From Trileptium ribeirensis (taxonomy: Eukaryota; Nematoda; Enoplea; Enoplida; Thoracostomopsidae): a stretch of DNA of 64,000 bases. Position 1 is the first letter of the stretch, and each line of letters starts with the position of its first letter. The DNA lies in contig JASANE010020038.1 in NCBI GenBank assembly GCA_030248225.1, positions 1 to 64,000 of the forward strand, read 5' to 3'. This document shows, in pieces, positions 27,346 to 41,800 of the stretch. The translations under genes and the position numbers were made by a program. The notes below the pieces were generated by a model. It saw nothing but the letters and a program-made list of their open reading frames with translations. It searched no databases and was not told where the DNA came from.

Positions 27346-28129
27346 GTCATGAAAGGCTTATGAACAACTAATGTATTTCTATGAGCCACATTTAATTTCC
27401 AAATCATTTGAAAATTATGCATAATCATTTCGATCAAAAATAACTACAACTTATACTGTAAATACTGCTTCGGTTGAAAAAGGCGTGCTGTACCGCTCTT
27501 ATGTGACATATATTTTAGTATATCTAAGCTTTCGACACAGAGGGGACATGAGAAAATTTAGAAGCTGAATCTCACACTTGGCCATACTCGAGCTGTATAC
27601 AGTGAAGTTATTGGTTCGACTTGTTTCCCTGGCAAGGATAAGAGTATGGGATTCCTTCCCTTGTGGGTAGTCGCCTACTAAAGAACATCAACTAGGTAAA
27701 CGAAACCTTCGGAAAACTCTGGGGAATCCCCTATCATTCGTGTAAGGTAAGCTGAAAATCGACCACATCGTAAGATATGGCAATATTAGACGTCGCATAG
27801 AAATGTGACGACCACAGCAATGAGGTTACATGTATAGCACACTAGGAGTTTTAGAGGTGAGAGCCAAAGTCCAGAAAACATTGTTAATTCTGAAGCTTCA
27901 AAATTTTTGACTAAACGGTATTCGTGGTTGTTGCATTGTCATTGGGGAAACAATAAATAGTTGCACAATTTTTGATAGGAACTCAAAATTGCTTCCCACT
28001 TTATAATTATACTGTTTTCGAATATTTTTGAAATACAATATACGAAGCTGTATTTACATGCAAATTAAAGGCACTTCTAACCACAATTGTTCGTTTCTCT
28101 CCGTTTGTTGAGTTGCCTGCTTTTAAGGT

Positions 28130-28610
28130 ATATTTATTTGGAGCGAGTTTCGTAAAATGAGCATAAGTGCGACAAAAATTTTTGTTCTCCTATTCATTGA
28201 ATAGTTGCCCACCAGATTGATGGGTTTTTGCAATTCTCTTTATTCGTTGTGTAATAAATTATAGTTGTGCACCTAGGTTTGTATTTGCGCTTCTCCCATG
28301 ATTTTCTACATAAGTTCTCATAAAACTGAGCCGAATTGGACAACTTTTGGTTTTGGCTATTTTGCTACATGTGAGGTTATAACTCTTGCCAGATGCAATT
28401 GGATCGATAAACGGTGCTCTCTGCTTTAATTTTGCAGCTGTTTTGCAACTAAAGTTTCAAAATAAAGCCCAAAAAATTGAAATTTGACAAAATATTTTTT
28501 GCATGTTGGAAGTGAATTACGTACTATTGGGTTATTTAAGGGTTTAAACACACTGGTTGCATTGTTTTAACCTCTTATTGGCTATGCTGTTTAACATTAT
28601 GCCGGATTTT
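28130..28610 (+). repeat. Dispersed repeat family B, copy 1
   Basis: This segment and 35390-35935 share a long ordered series of similar blocks. They include TGCACCTA..TTTGT, TTCTCATAAA, GAGGTTATAACTCTTGCCAGA, GCAGCTGTTTT, AAAGTTT.AAAATA and GTTATTTAA. The two copies are in the same orientation and have clearly diverged. No coding potential is visible. Confidence 0.6.
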
Positions 28611-29622
28611 TCTGAATTTCGGCAACAAAAAAGTAAAGTTTTGCCACTTTTCAATACTGATTAAATGTATATAGGTCATTAGTATATTGGTTTTTTGGAG
28701 TTGCAGAATACAATAAAAGCAACTGTATTTGTGTGGTATGCATCAAATAATGCGAGACAAAGGGGCCCTATAACGTAAAAATCATTTTTGATCATACAAT
28801 TTTTTAGAATCTGTGATTTATAAATTTGAAATGGTTCAATTTTTATCGTTAGAGAAAGTAATAAAGGGCCCTATAGTTTTGATATATGATTAAAATGGTT
28901 GTCGCGGTGCCGTTAAAGTATCGCCCATGTATTATTCTTATATCGAGACGTTAAAGGTATTCAAAGGAGCTGCCATGTGGTCTCTATTCGCTGACAGGCC
29001 ATACTGGTTTCGTTTACCCTCGGTTTACGAATTACTGGTTTACTTAGGTGTATGATGCTAATTTCAATAGTTATTACATGCAGAGGCACCTTGATCGGCG
29101 AGTTCGTAACTATAGACTTCGGCTAACGTTATTTGAAAAAGTACAAAAAAGCAAAATAAACTTCAAATGACAATTCCTACATAGCTAACTAATAAAAACA
29201 GTTAGATTAACTGCTGCAAAATATTTCGAGTAAATCATAATGTTCTTTTGAACGCGTCGACGTCGTACTTTTACCGTAGGCATACCCAAAAATAGTAGAA
29301 GACACAACTAGAGGATAACCTTAGCTGCAAAAAAGTACAATGGCTTATCCGTTTTCTACAAAGCTGAGGATTTAACACAAATATTGCTTATTTTATAGGC
29401 ACTAAATAGTGCACTAAGGCCGAACAGTAGTTGCGATTTACGACAGCTGATACTTACCCAATACGTTATAGATACGTTTTTGTTATCCAAAACCGTGTAA
29501 CAGATGAGTAGTACAGGCTCTAATGTATAAATGCGGACATTTCAACCATTGCTGCGGATAAACTATAATAATTATACTGTGACACATATTACAAAAAAAG
29601 ATAGCCTTTTGTAATGAAATAA
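28611..29622. other. Region upstream of COASY
   Basis: I see no gene, no convincing TATA box and no other reliable promoter element. The bases just before the COASY start read AAATAAATGG, an acceptable initiation context with A at -3 and G at +4. Confidence 0.35.
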
Positions 29623-29832
29623 ATGGCAACAACAGCATTCCTGCTTTTGCTTCGGAGCGTTAGTTTGCTGCGACGTAATGTTGACGATCTGATACGACAA
29701 GCAACCAACGCCGGTGCTCATCGACGTCTGGTGGTAGCGCTTGACCTTGGCGATCCACCTGTTTTGCCACCGATACCACAAATATTGGCTTTTATCGAAT
29801 ATTTCTACACTAGATGTCAGTCGATATGCCAG
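29623..29832 (+). CDS. COASY: COASY exon 1
   Basis: The ATG at 29623 opens 70 codons beginning [18 protein letters not shown], a hydrophobic and basic N terminus. The exon ends CAG|GTGAGT in phase 0. Any upstream untranslated exon is not identifiable. Confidence 0.8.
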
Positions 29833-32800
29833 GTGAGTGATGGGAGGGTTTTTGATTTAGCATACTAGTCTAGTGTAGGCACAGTCGCGGCAAATATAAG
29901 TGTAATTGAAAACCATAGAAATCAAAATCGATGGAACTTTAGTTTAGTCGAAAATAATAGAAATTTTACTATTTTGAAATTTATCTAATATTGCGGTAAA
30001 ATCAACAATCGAAGTCAAACGAAATCGAAATTGATCGTAATTTCGTTTAATCGAAATCGATTTAATTTTCGCTCGATTTCAATCGATTATTTTGCATTTC
30101 CGGCCTGTGGATGTATCTAACGACTATTGCCGGTTATTTACGCTGATCGAAGCTAACGTGTTTAATGATGATTCCAATATAGACAAATGCCAATATATTC
30201 TGCCCTTTTTTAAGCTGTGTCTTCGATATCAGCAATCACGCTATTACAAAAGCCAAGAGATATATTTTAATTTAGTTTTTTATTGCCTTGTTATCTCTGG
30301 CCCTTAAGTTTCCGTTGCGATTCGTAATGTTTCTTGAGCGTGTTTTGGGATTCCAAAGTCTGTTATTATTTGGAACCGTGCTAAGAATTTCAACGTTAAA
30401 CCTATCAGAATTTCACTAAACTTTATGTGTTGCGTGTAAATTGCGAACACTATTAATTGGACTTTAAGAACCACTGTGATTACCGCGATATATATTAGGA
30501 GAACGACTATGTTTTGGCAAACGTGAAACATCAACATAGCAGCATTCGCAGGAACCATAATTATATCTATAATAGCAGAACTTAAAGTTCAGTTGTGTTA
30601 ATACTTGATTTATTCCATATGTTGTTTTTATTTTCTAAAATATTCGTGCCTTTAATTTTAGTCGACTGACTTCGTGTTTTGGCCCTAAAGCTCAATATTG
30701 TGGCGGGAACAACTAATTTCTGCTTTATTGTTTAAATGGTTTCGTGGGAAACGTTATATGTGCGTAGTATTCGAACGATTAAGTTTAGTTTAAATCTGTT
30801 CCAGAGCATGTTGGAAAAGGTTTCGCTTTTGCAATATTTCTGCTTAGGGCTTGTCAGAGACCACTTTTAAGAGTTGTGCTTACGAGCGAAAGAGCTTTGA
30901 GTTGCAGCGAGAAACTGTAGATTCTTTTGGGATGCATAGACATATTCAGGCTAATACATGAAGCATTCATGAACTTGGTGAGCAGCTACATATATTTCTA
31001 ATTGGGTTTACATCTCGTTTGCTGTAAAACAATTGACCAACACGTACTATAATTATCGCTCGTGTTTTTGTTTAAGCAAACCGATGTTCGAATTCTTCTT
31101 GATCCAGTGAAGGTATTGTATGACAGTTCAGTATCAAAAAGTGTTGATCAGCAGCAGCAATTCTTTTCAGCGATCAGCGAGTCGATTCGAGCAGCTGACG
31201 AAATATATCTCGGACATCAGTTGCCAGCGATTGAACCCCATGCTTCACATACTATGAAACGTGTCCTTGACGTAATCGCTGAGGGTTCTCTCCGCTCTTC
31301 CGGCAATTCTTTGACAGCAGCTTCTCCGCATTCCCCAGTAACACCACGGTTGATTTCAGGGCCGTACGGCGTGCCAGAACCAGCGAAACGACAAAAACTT
31401 AACGAAGATGGGGATGATATTGACACAATTTGGTCCAGCAAAGAGTCGTGGTTTGTTGATGCTCCTGGATGTCGTACGAAAGTAGAACAATTCGGCCAGT
31501 ACAGAGGTATACTGTGCTTGAAGTCTTGGTATTATGTGTTGATTTTAATATTATCGTTTAAAATTATGAGCTGTAGCACCAAAACAATCTAAAGCATCAG
31601 AGAGTATGCGAAAGTATGTTTCTTTTGTAAGAGCATACCATAAAGATATTTCCTTAAACTGAAAATATTGAATAAAACTGTTTAAACTAGATATATACTT
31701 TAAATTTAAATTTACACTATTTAACTATTTAAATAATACGAGTCCTGGTTATACTCTCATATTATGGCACACAAGCTAATTGAGCTTTCTATACTTTTTA
31801 GTTATTGTTTGTAATGTTTGAAATCAAAGCCACTGTGCCCATTTAATTTAAAAGGCATATGCTGATGGACGATTGTTGTTAGTTTCTCTTAAAAATTGCA
31901 GGGATAGATTTACATGTGTCAGTATACTTGTGTGTCCATGAGTTTGACAGAGTTCAACGTTAAATTCTAGTAATATATATGATATAAAATTTCAAGTTGG
32001 AACTTATATCGCTGTTCTTGTACTATTACATTTTGACATTGACTTTAAGATGATTGCAGCCTTTCAATATTATGTTTTTGCACGTATTCTAATTGTGACA
32101 TTTGATACATTAACGGCATGTTTATTATGTAGGTGTCGTTATCGGTGGAACATTTGATCGTATTCATAATGGCCATAAAATCTTACTTTCTGCATCGGCC
32201 CTGCTTGCAAAGAAGAGACTCATTGCTGGTGTTACAAATGGCACGATGTTAAAAAGTTAGTGGTGACATTTTTATCTCATCCCGTTTCGGACTGCAGTCT
32301 CAATTTATTGCTGAAACGAAAGCATAGGTTGAGTTTGTGTTCTGTTCGGATATGAGTACTTGACACTATCGAGTAATATCTTTCGATGTGCAACTGACAT
32401 GCTCTAATTGTTGGAAACTTAAAATTAATTTTGAATAGCAAGCTTGCAATTTGTTTTAAAAATATAACATTACTAAATAAATAAAATTTAATAATATAAG
32501 TAACATTTTTATTACATAGAGGCTGATTTAATGCGATTGATCGGAATTCATTATTGCATCATTTCAATAGAATTAGGCTTTCCTGGCCTGTCCACAGTGG
32601 GGGGTTAGGGGGTCCCCACTTTCCAAATCTCCCATATTCGTGACATTTTCCCCGTGTTCAGTCTCGGTGAAATTTCAAAGTGGAGGAATAAATTTTGCTT
32701 ATAAATGTTAAATATTTTCAAGTAGTTTTACTGCCGTACATGTATTTTCAAGCTATAAAACGACGTGTTCGGCTTAGAAATACTTATAACTAATGTTTAA

Positions 32801-35800
32801 AAAACATTGTGCATACTAAAAAATTTTCAGACATAGAATTCTTTGGATTTAGTTGAACATGGGGGCCCCCAGAAGTTCCTCTTATTTTTCAGAGGACTGT
32901 GGACAGGCGAGCTTCATGCATCTTGATATATTAACTTCTCAAATTTGATCATGTATGATGTGAATTTAAACGATGTATGTTATGCCAAAATATCATATAA
33001 TATCATGCTTTAGATACAACTCAACATTTGAAACTGTGAGCTAAAATAAAAATCTTTAAAGCTATTATGTCAATAGTTTATATTTTGCGATATTGTATAT
33101 TTTAGTGAGGTATCATGGGAGTCCGCATTATTTCCAATTATACTAACGTTTCAGGTAAAATCTTATACGAACTTATCGAGCCCGTCGAGGTACGTATTGA
33201 TGCCGTTACTGATTTCCTCCGCCATACCGCACCATCTTTAGGTAAACTTGTCTTATAATGTATTTGCCGTCTGTCTGTGTGTCTGTCTCTGTGTGTGTCC
33301 TAAGTTTTGGATTTGTCACATATTTTTGATCATAACTTTTGAAACTGTTTATGGATTTTTATGCGGTTTTTTTCGTTGGGTAGAGAATCGATATGGGAAA
33401 GCAGGAATAATATTTTTGGGCACCCTTATGTTTTTTTCACAACCCACCCTTCTTGAAATAAAAAAAATAGTGTCATTTTACACGTTTTAATGGTGTAACT
33501 TTTCAACTGCTTCATGGATTTTGACGAACTTATTTTTGTTTCATTTCTTTAAGACGTGCCGAAAGTATCGACGAACTTTTGCAAAGGGGATGTACCCCCT
33601 AATTGGGGGACCCCCCTTTAAACTATCTTATAATGTAATTGCCGTATGTCTGTCTGTGTTTCCCAAGTTTTGTGTTTGTCATATATTTTTGAACATGACT
33701 TTTGAAACCGCTTATGGATTTTTATGGGGTTTTTGTTGGATAGGACATCGAATATGGGAATGCACTGACACTATTTTTGGGCATCCCCTATGCTTTTTCC
33801 ACAACCCACCCCACTTGAATTAAAAAATACTGTCATTTTATTGGTTTTCATGATGTAACTTTTCAACTGCTTCATGCATTTTGACGAACTTTTTTTTGTT
33901 TCATTTCTTTAAGACGTGCCGAAAGTATCGACGAACTTTTGCAATGAGGATGTACCCGGAATTGGGGGACCCCCCTTTAAACCATCTTATGATACTGTTT
34001 TCGACATTTTGACACATCTATAAGGGTATGATACTGTTTTCGCTATTTTAACACAACCGTGAGGGGGCAATGTTGTTTTCATCATTTTAACACATATGTA
34101 ATGGGGTAATGTTGTTTTCATCACTTTAACACATCCATAAGGGTATAATAGTGTTTTCGACATTTAGACACATCCGTAAGTGGATAATAGTGTTTTCAAT
34201 ACTTTAACATACCGTAGGGTTGTAATGCTGTTTTCATCATTTTAACACGTCCATAAGGGCGTAATGCTGTTTTGGGCATTTTTACACATCCGTAAGGGTA
34301 TGATACTGTTTTCGACATTTTAACACATCTGTAATGGGGTAATGTTGTTTTCATCATTTTAACACATCCATAAGAAGGGTATAATAGTGTTTTCGACATG
34401 TTAACACATCCATAAGGGTATAATAGTGCTTTTATCATTTTGACACATCCGTAAGGGTATGATACTGTTTTCAACATTTTGACACATCCATAAGGGTATG
34501 ATACTGTTTTCGACATTTTGACACATCCGTAAGGGTGTAATAGTGTTTTCGCTATTTTAACACATACCAAACGAGGGACGAAAAAACAGACTAAGTTGTA
34601 TTTTTTTACAAATGTCATAACTTAAATAATACTGTTTTCCGGAAAAACGGGGGCCGCAGGCCCACTCTGCCATACTACCGACGCGAAGGGCTTTCGCGCT
34701 GGTATTAATACTAATACTATGCAGATTTAAAAACTGGCTAGCATTTCAAAATATATTAATGTACCGTGTGTAAGCTTTATTTTCCCTTTACCATCTTATA
34801 ATTTTCATAAGCTTTTGCTAAAGGGAAATTTCTGCGAAATGCTGGATTTGGGTCATGCATGCTCATAGGGAGAGAGGGGATTATATCCCCTTTCGGCGTC
34901 GGACCCCTGCGATCTGGCTTGACCCCCCCCGGTCCACTGGAGGCGCCGCAGCCGCCCAATCATCTTCGCCGACCAACTGATTTCCGGGATTCCGAAGGCT
35001 GCCCGTCGAGCACCCCCTTGAGTGTTGCTGATAATGCTGTGGTAGTACTACCGTAATTTCGCCAAAATTATCATGTAGAGACTCTGCTAAGTAGTCACTA
35101 GGGACTGCGGTGTGTCAACCCACTGATGACCGAGATAATATTTGATTTATAACGTTCAGTATGTGTGACCGCTTAAAACGAATCCGACAATTTAACTACC
35201 TACACGAATTATTGAGTTGTTTGACTTATCTATATACCGTGTGACCTTGTGCAGCTCTCAACACGTAAAGGAGAAATTGCGCTATGGACGATTGGATTGA
35301 CGCTAGATTTCTAGCATTTCCAAGCGTTCGAATACCATCCTCAGCTTGCCATGTTCCACTTTTACGCATAGGTTTCGTTTTGTTTATCACAGATTTTTAT
35401 TTTAAATGAAACGAAGCGAGCGTAGGGGCCGTTATTTACTAAAAAATAGTGCATCATTTATTGTAACAAAATTTCTTTTTGTCAGTTTGTTACTCGAGTA
35501 GGCAGTTAGTTCCTCCGGCTGATGGTTTTTCCAAAATTTTTTATTCGACGCGAATTAAAGGTAGTTTTGCACCTAACTTTGTGCTCCTATAATTTCTTAT
35601 CTAAATTCTCATAAACCCGACACGACTTGGAGACTTAGATTTGAACCATTTGTGGTTATCCAACATTTTAGATTATAACTCTTGCCAGACGCAGCGGATC
35701 CAAAACTAAAGATCCTCTCATGGATAGCTGCATCTTTGCTCTATTGCATTTTTTGTCAGAGCAGCTGTTTTTGATCTATCAGTCAAAGTTTAAAATATAC

Positions 35801-38800
35801 CTTCAAAAAGTAAATATTCAAAATTTTGACAACATATGTTTTTGCATTTTTCGGAGCTGACGATGAAACTATAGAGTTATTTAACCTGTTAAACATGTTT
35901 GTTTAATTTCTTTTTGAGCGGAGCGAGGCGAAGCCGAGCGAAGCGTTTTTATTTTCTGTCTAGGAGTAAAAAGGTCGATGTCCGTCCGTTCATTCGTTCG
36001 TTCGGTCCGACGGATCTCAAGAACTACTGAATCGATTTTAAAAAACTTTTTTTCTTTGAAAGCCTATCATGTCAGAGTGTGCACCTGATATTTGGGATTA
36101 AAAAATTTTGAGTGGTTAATTAGTATAGCTAATTAGTTAAGCTTATGCAGCTAAAATAGAGAATTTTGCAATATTTGTGTTATTTATTGAAATAGAATCG
36201 TTTCGATCAAACCACTATAGGGTTTTTGGGTCGAAGAATTCAAATATAATATTTTTACCAATGATAAAGCCCTATGCCCTATGTAATGTAGTTACAAGAA
36301 CATAAAATTGAGTACATTCGTAATGCCACAGCCCAAGCTCCGCTCACAAATGTAGTTCCACTACCGACTAGTACGCCATATTTCTGTGGCTTATATGAGA
36401 GAAACCTTGAACCTCTGGCTTGACGGGCTTCCCGAGAAGGCACTATATAATCGACATAATTGACTGATAATGTTACGTTTGGTATCAGTCGACGCGTCCT
36501 ATGCCATTGATGCTTCAACCTTCGCTGTTTTACGATATTCCAAGGCTGAGCAGAGTTACAGCCAAAACCTGGTTATATTTGGCTTATATTCGACAAAAAT
36601 GCGACATAGAGTTTTTTTAATTTTTTTTATTTTCTGAACTATTTTTACTTGAACTAAAGTCTTGCCTATAATACAAGGTATTTTTGCTTGTTGCATGGAT
36701 ATACAGTACTCGCCAGAAATAAGTGTCACATTTCGAAAGAACGAACACCGAACAGAAATCGAACAAAATTTATTCATTCTGGAACTCTTTTCGAACAAAA
36801 TTCGAACAGCTTTCGAACAAATTTTAAAAAAGCGCGCTAAAATATCGAACACGTTTCGAGCAAAATTCAAACACATTTCGAATAAAATTTTAAATTTTTC
36901 GAGCGAACATCGAACGAAATTTGAGCGAACATCGAACGGACACCACTCTTTTCTGGCGAGCACTGTAGTGGGTCTAATCTAGGAAAGAACATTTTGAATA
37001 TGTAAATGGGGAACGTTCTCTTCGACTGAATTTAAAGCCTTTCGCGTTTTTGCCATTTAACAGATTCTGGATATTTTTCATGATGTATTGATTTTGAAAT
37101 GCATATATTTTGGGGGCGTGGAAAAAATTTAAAAATACGACCTGAGAAGTTCTTTGTATTTGTCCGGTGACCACTGTAAAAAATTGATTGACTTTTTTGA
37201 AGATTGACGGAAAAGAAACATTTTGAAAATAATATATTGTGTGATATGCACAACTTCCTTAAAATGTCCCACAGGCTTAGCTAAGTAGTTGTTCCGTCGT
37301 CCGTGAAGTTAGTAGCGTGATATTAATTATTGCGCGGGGTCGATGTTTGATTAGTATGAAGCGGTCAATCGGATTGGTTTCCTTGTAATTTATGTGACCG
37401 CAATATGCTGTAAAACAACCATTAGCAGAACACCGAGTATATACTTGTTTCCTTTCCGATCGCGCCGCCACATCTTCGTTAACATTGATCAATTTATTTG
37501 TTAAAAGTGTTGTATGTGTAAACGAAGTTTCAGCCAAGCCCTACATAACCGATCACTTGCCTCCTTTAAATGCTGCACCTTCCTACCTAACGGTCACAGC
37601 GTGGTGTCTGATTAATATATAATCCACCACCACATCCTTTAGAGTCGATTGGTTCCATCGCCTGCGCAACGGGTTCGACTGTACCATGATTTCAGCGCGT
37701 TTCTCCACTTATCCCTGTGTTGGATGTCCTCTTTTCGCAGACCCATATATATATTTATTCCTGGTTAATATATAATGTTGATATATATAATCATAAAATG
37801 TATTATGATCAGAAATTGCCCTATCACAGGGAATATACTTCAATAATACATTCGTTGTTTTACTTGTTGCTAATGAATGCTATGTGATGTGGTCTGATAT
37901 AGTTTATATATAAAAATTTATATTAACTATTGTTTATGTAGGCTAGTACATTATTACATGTTGTTTTATCATAGATTTAAAAATAGTGCCAATCACTGAT
38001 CCGTTTGGACCGTCTACTGTTGATGAAGATCTCCAATGTATCGTTGCTAGTCAAGAAACTGAGCGAGGCGCAAAGAAAGTCTGCGAAATTCGGATTCAAA
38101 AGGTATTTTTTCAGTATTATACTATATAATTTTTTATTAATTTAGCAAAATTATATTTTTGTTGTGACTTATTATCTGGAATAAACAAACATCAGCTACA
38201 AAATCTTAATAATTGCGTCATAAAGTGAGTGCAATTCCACCTATAACAATCCCTGACAGAAATGACCGCGGTTCGTTCGAGAATATTGTTGTATTTTCGT
38301 TGGAGAAATGTTCGACATCTGGTAACCGTAATCAAACTTGTAAACGAAAAAAAATTAAAAAAATAAAACTTTTAATATACTGTCCTCTCCATTCGACCAA
38401 AATTTTAACTGGGGCTTTGAGTTGGGAGGCGAAGCTCCAACCAGGGGAAACTGAAAATACGTGGGTTAATTTCCCCCAGCCTACCTGAGGGAAAACCGTA
38501 GCACCCAGGGAGCTTTATACTTGATTTTTTCATGTTTTTCAACAATGTACAGTACTCGCCAAAAATGACCGTCGCATTTCGAGCGAGCGAGTTCGAGCGA
38601 GTCGCGAGCGAGTCTCGAGCGAGTCGCGAGCGAGTGGCTCGCTCGAGATTTCGCAACTATTTAAATTAATAGAAAATTCTATTTTTAGAACAAATTTATT
38701 TCGAGCGAGTCGCGAGCGAGTCTCGAGCGAGTGTCGAGCGAGTCGCGAGTGAGCGACAGTCATTTTTGGCGGGTACTGTATATACATTCTTTTTATCGTT

Positions 38801-41800
38801 TTTGTTTCGTATTTATGGTATAGGTACTGAAACTACGTATTTCCGCTGACTGCACTTCTTTTTATTTGCGATTTTGTCACAAATTGCAGAAATAGAAGCA
38901 GTAATATTGCGTTTTGTTATATATAACGGTTTCTTGTTAGGACGATCAGTTTTAGAGTGTCCTGAAAATACCTGTGGTGCTGGGGGCTGACCTTGAGAGA
39001 AGCCAAAATCTACCTGGGGACATGAGTTTGGAGGAGCCACCGAAATCCCGGGAACAGCTCGAAAATTCTGGCCTCCTCCTCTCTACCCCTCGGTGGAGAA
39101 TATAACAAATATGCTAAATTATTACCGTTGGCTGTGTATCTAGGTATATGCAGACAGTAATTCAGCTATAAAACAATAATCCTTTTGAGTGTTGCGGCAA
39201 ATATTAACATGAGCATTATAACATAGCAGGGTGTTTTTTAAAATGACCATCGACGACATGCTCTTACTCTCAGATGACAGCTACCAAACAACAGAAATTT
39301 AACAATGTATTTTTTTCATTTATTACTGAATAAATTAATCCAAGGTAGATTATCCTGTTGCCTAGCTGCAATATACAGTGTAATAAAACGCAATGTTTAT
39401 TGAAACACCTTTAACTCAGGTACCGATTGGCGGAATTTCTTACTTGCTGAAACGCTGTCCGAAATGCGTTCGAAGAAAAATTATTATATTCGAAATTTTG
39501 TTTATGAAGTGTTCGAAGTTATAGAGATATGGTCGTCTTCATGCATTTCGGGTCTCATTTTAATACCTATGTCAAACTAACACCTAGGACGTAGCTAACG
39601 ACGGTAACAACCTATCATGAGCAGCACAGAGCTGAAATCAATAAATTTGGCGCAAAATCACGCATATCTCCATCAGTTGTGGAATTATATAACAGTATTT
39701 ATATGTATTTCTAGTCTCATGAGCTTTTAAATCCCATTGGAGTTTAACTCTATGTTCTAGGATAGCAGGCATTATAAAATATTTTGTCTACATAGGGGTG
39801 GGGGTTGGCCCCCACTATCGAAATCCCAATGTCTGTGAGACTTTCCACATGTATGTCCATCCATTCGGCCGAAACCCCCATCTTCAACTAAATCCAGTAT
39901 TTTAAAGCCTCGAAATTTATGTTTTTTGTGCGCAAAATTTTTAAAAACATTAATTACTAATTTTTCTAATGCTAATTCGTCGTCTTACAACCTGAAAATG
40001 CTTGCACGACAGCAAAATACATGAAAATATGGAAATATTAGCATTTTTAAACTAAATTTCTTCTCCCATTTTGAAATTTCGTCCTATAATAAACTTTGGC
40101 TGTCCCAAAGTTCCCTTCCCCTTTTTGCAAGGATGTGGTCATGCCAGTTAATAGGGTCTTAATATTGGTCTAAATATGAATTGGAGCCTTGGTGAATATC
40201 TGCATCGGCTGTCCAGATACTGCCAAGAAACTGTTTTGTCATTCTCTTTTTTCGACCAGTCCCCATATCTTAGGCCCTGTGTCATGGGGAATGAGTTTTC
40301 GAGTTAAGTAATGCGGTAGCTGCCACAAAATGCGTGCAACTATAATGTAAATGTTTCATTTCTCGATTAAAAATACGTTTTATTTGTGATTATTGACTCA
40401 ATTTATTTTCAGTTTTGCATAAAAATTGACTTTAAACTCAGCAAAATGATTTTCATTAAATTAAATTCGTTTTTCAAAATTGAAACTAAACTTAAATTAA
40501 AATAACAAGTTAAAATTAAATTAATTTAATTTGTTAAAAATTTCAAATTATAATCAGTTGCATGAAAGCTAAGGTCGCTTTTATAAGAAAAGATGATACC
40601 AAATCGAATCAATGAATATTAAGTTTGTTACCTATATTAGCTTTCAGTTGGATCAACCTATAAAGTTTCTGGAACAATTGTGATTTTAAATTCATTTAAT
40701 TCAATTTGCTTTCAGTTTTGACAAATATATATTTAAGTTTACTAAAATCAAAATCACTTGAATGAATTTAAAATCAGCTTTGTCGCCAAAAATGAAATCA
40801 AAGAACCCATTTAGAAATAGAAATCATTTTAAATCGTGAAAATAAGCGGAGTTTAGGTTTAATTTTTACCATATTACTACACACATCGTAGTTCCCGCAT
40901 AAAGAGAGCAAAAGCTTTCGTATGAGCTTCCACTTAAGATGATAGGGCTTTGCAGATTTCATTTAGATACTACGAGAAGAAATTAGCCATGTACCAGCCT
41001 CAAATTTTAACATATGACATTTAAAATGTTTTGTTAACACTCGCCAATTTAGAGAACAATATGGAAAAATCATTATTATTATAATATGCCGATGAACAAC
41101 TTGATACGTAGAAAGTAACAATAATTATACTACAATTTTATGGCACTCGCCGTTTACTCTTGGTCACTCCAATTTTGTGGTAGAAGTTACAAATTTTACA
41201 TTTTCGCTCATTTAATAGTGAATCTTGAACTTAGCACGGACGATTATGGCGTGATATTGTTTTCATGTTTTGGTTTCAGTAATTATTATAAATTCATTGC
41301 CATCGATTTCGTCGTAGCTGTAAGAATTCTAATAGCGTACAGTCGAGCTAAATGCGTTTTGCAGCTCAGTAATCAGTTTAGCTTGAACTCTGGCATTACC
41401 AAAGAAAATATATATATTTTCATAAAAACTAAGTATGAGCGATGAATTGATCGTGTGTGTAATTGAATTCTGAGTGAGTGAAACGAGCGAAGCGAGGAAT
41501 TCTTACTAGCCAGTAGTGTGGAATTTGGCAGCGTCTGTTTGTGGGGTTTTCGTGTGACATGCATAACTCAACTTCTGATAGGCAGATCAGGTCGTGCGAT
41601 ACCTCATTTGAAATCTCTATTTGTGCCCTTTAGTTATAACGCAAAAACCGATTCCAACACCTTTCCTCTCAAAATGGGGTTCGAAAGGGCCCAGATAGGG
41701 TCCCTAGGGATCCCACCAAAATACGTTATGAGTAATATCTCGACAACCACCGGTGTGATCTGGCTAGATTTGGGCTAATTTTGTTCAGAAAGTTTAGCTC

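Noticed and set aside
33983..34570. Regular 39-bp repeats as a CRISPR array
   Set aside because: The repeats are contiguous without unique spacers, and the sequence is an animal intron.
34196..34618. 140-codon repetitive open frame ([10 protein letters not shown] repeats)
   Set aside because: It is explained by the 39-bp minisatellite, whose period is divisible by three, and it lies in a COASY intron on the other strand.
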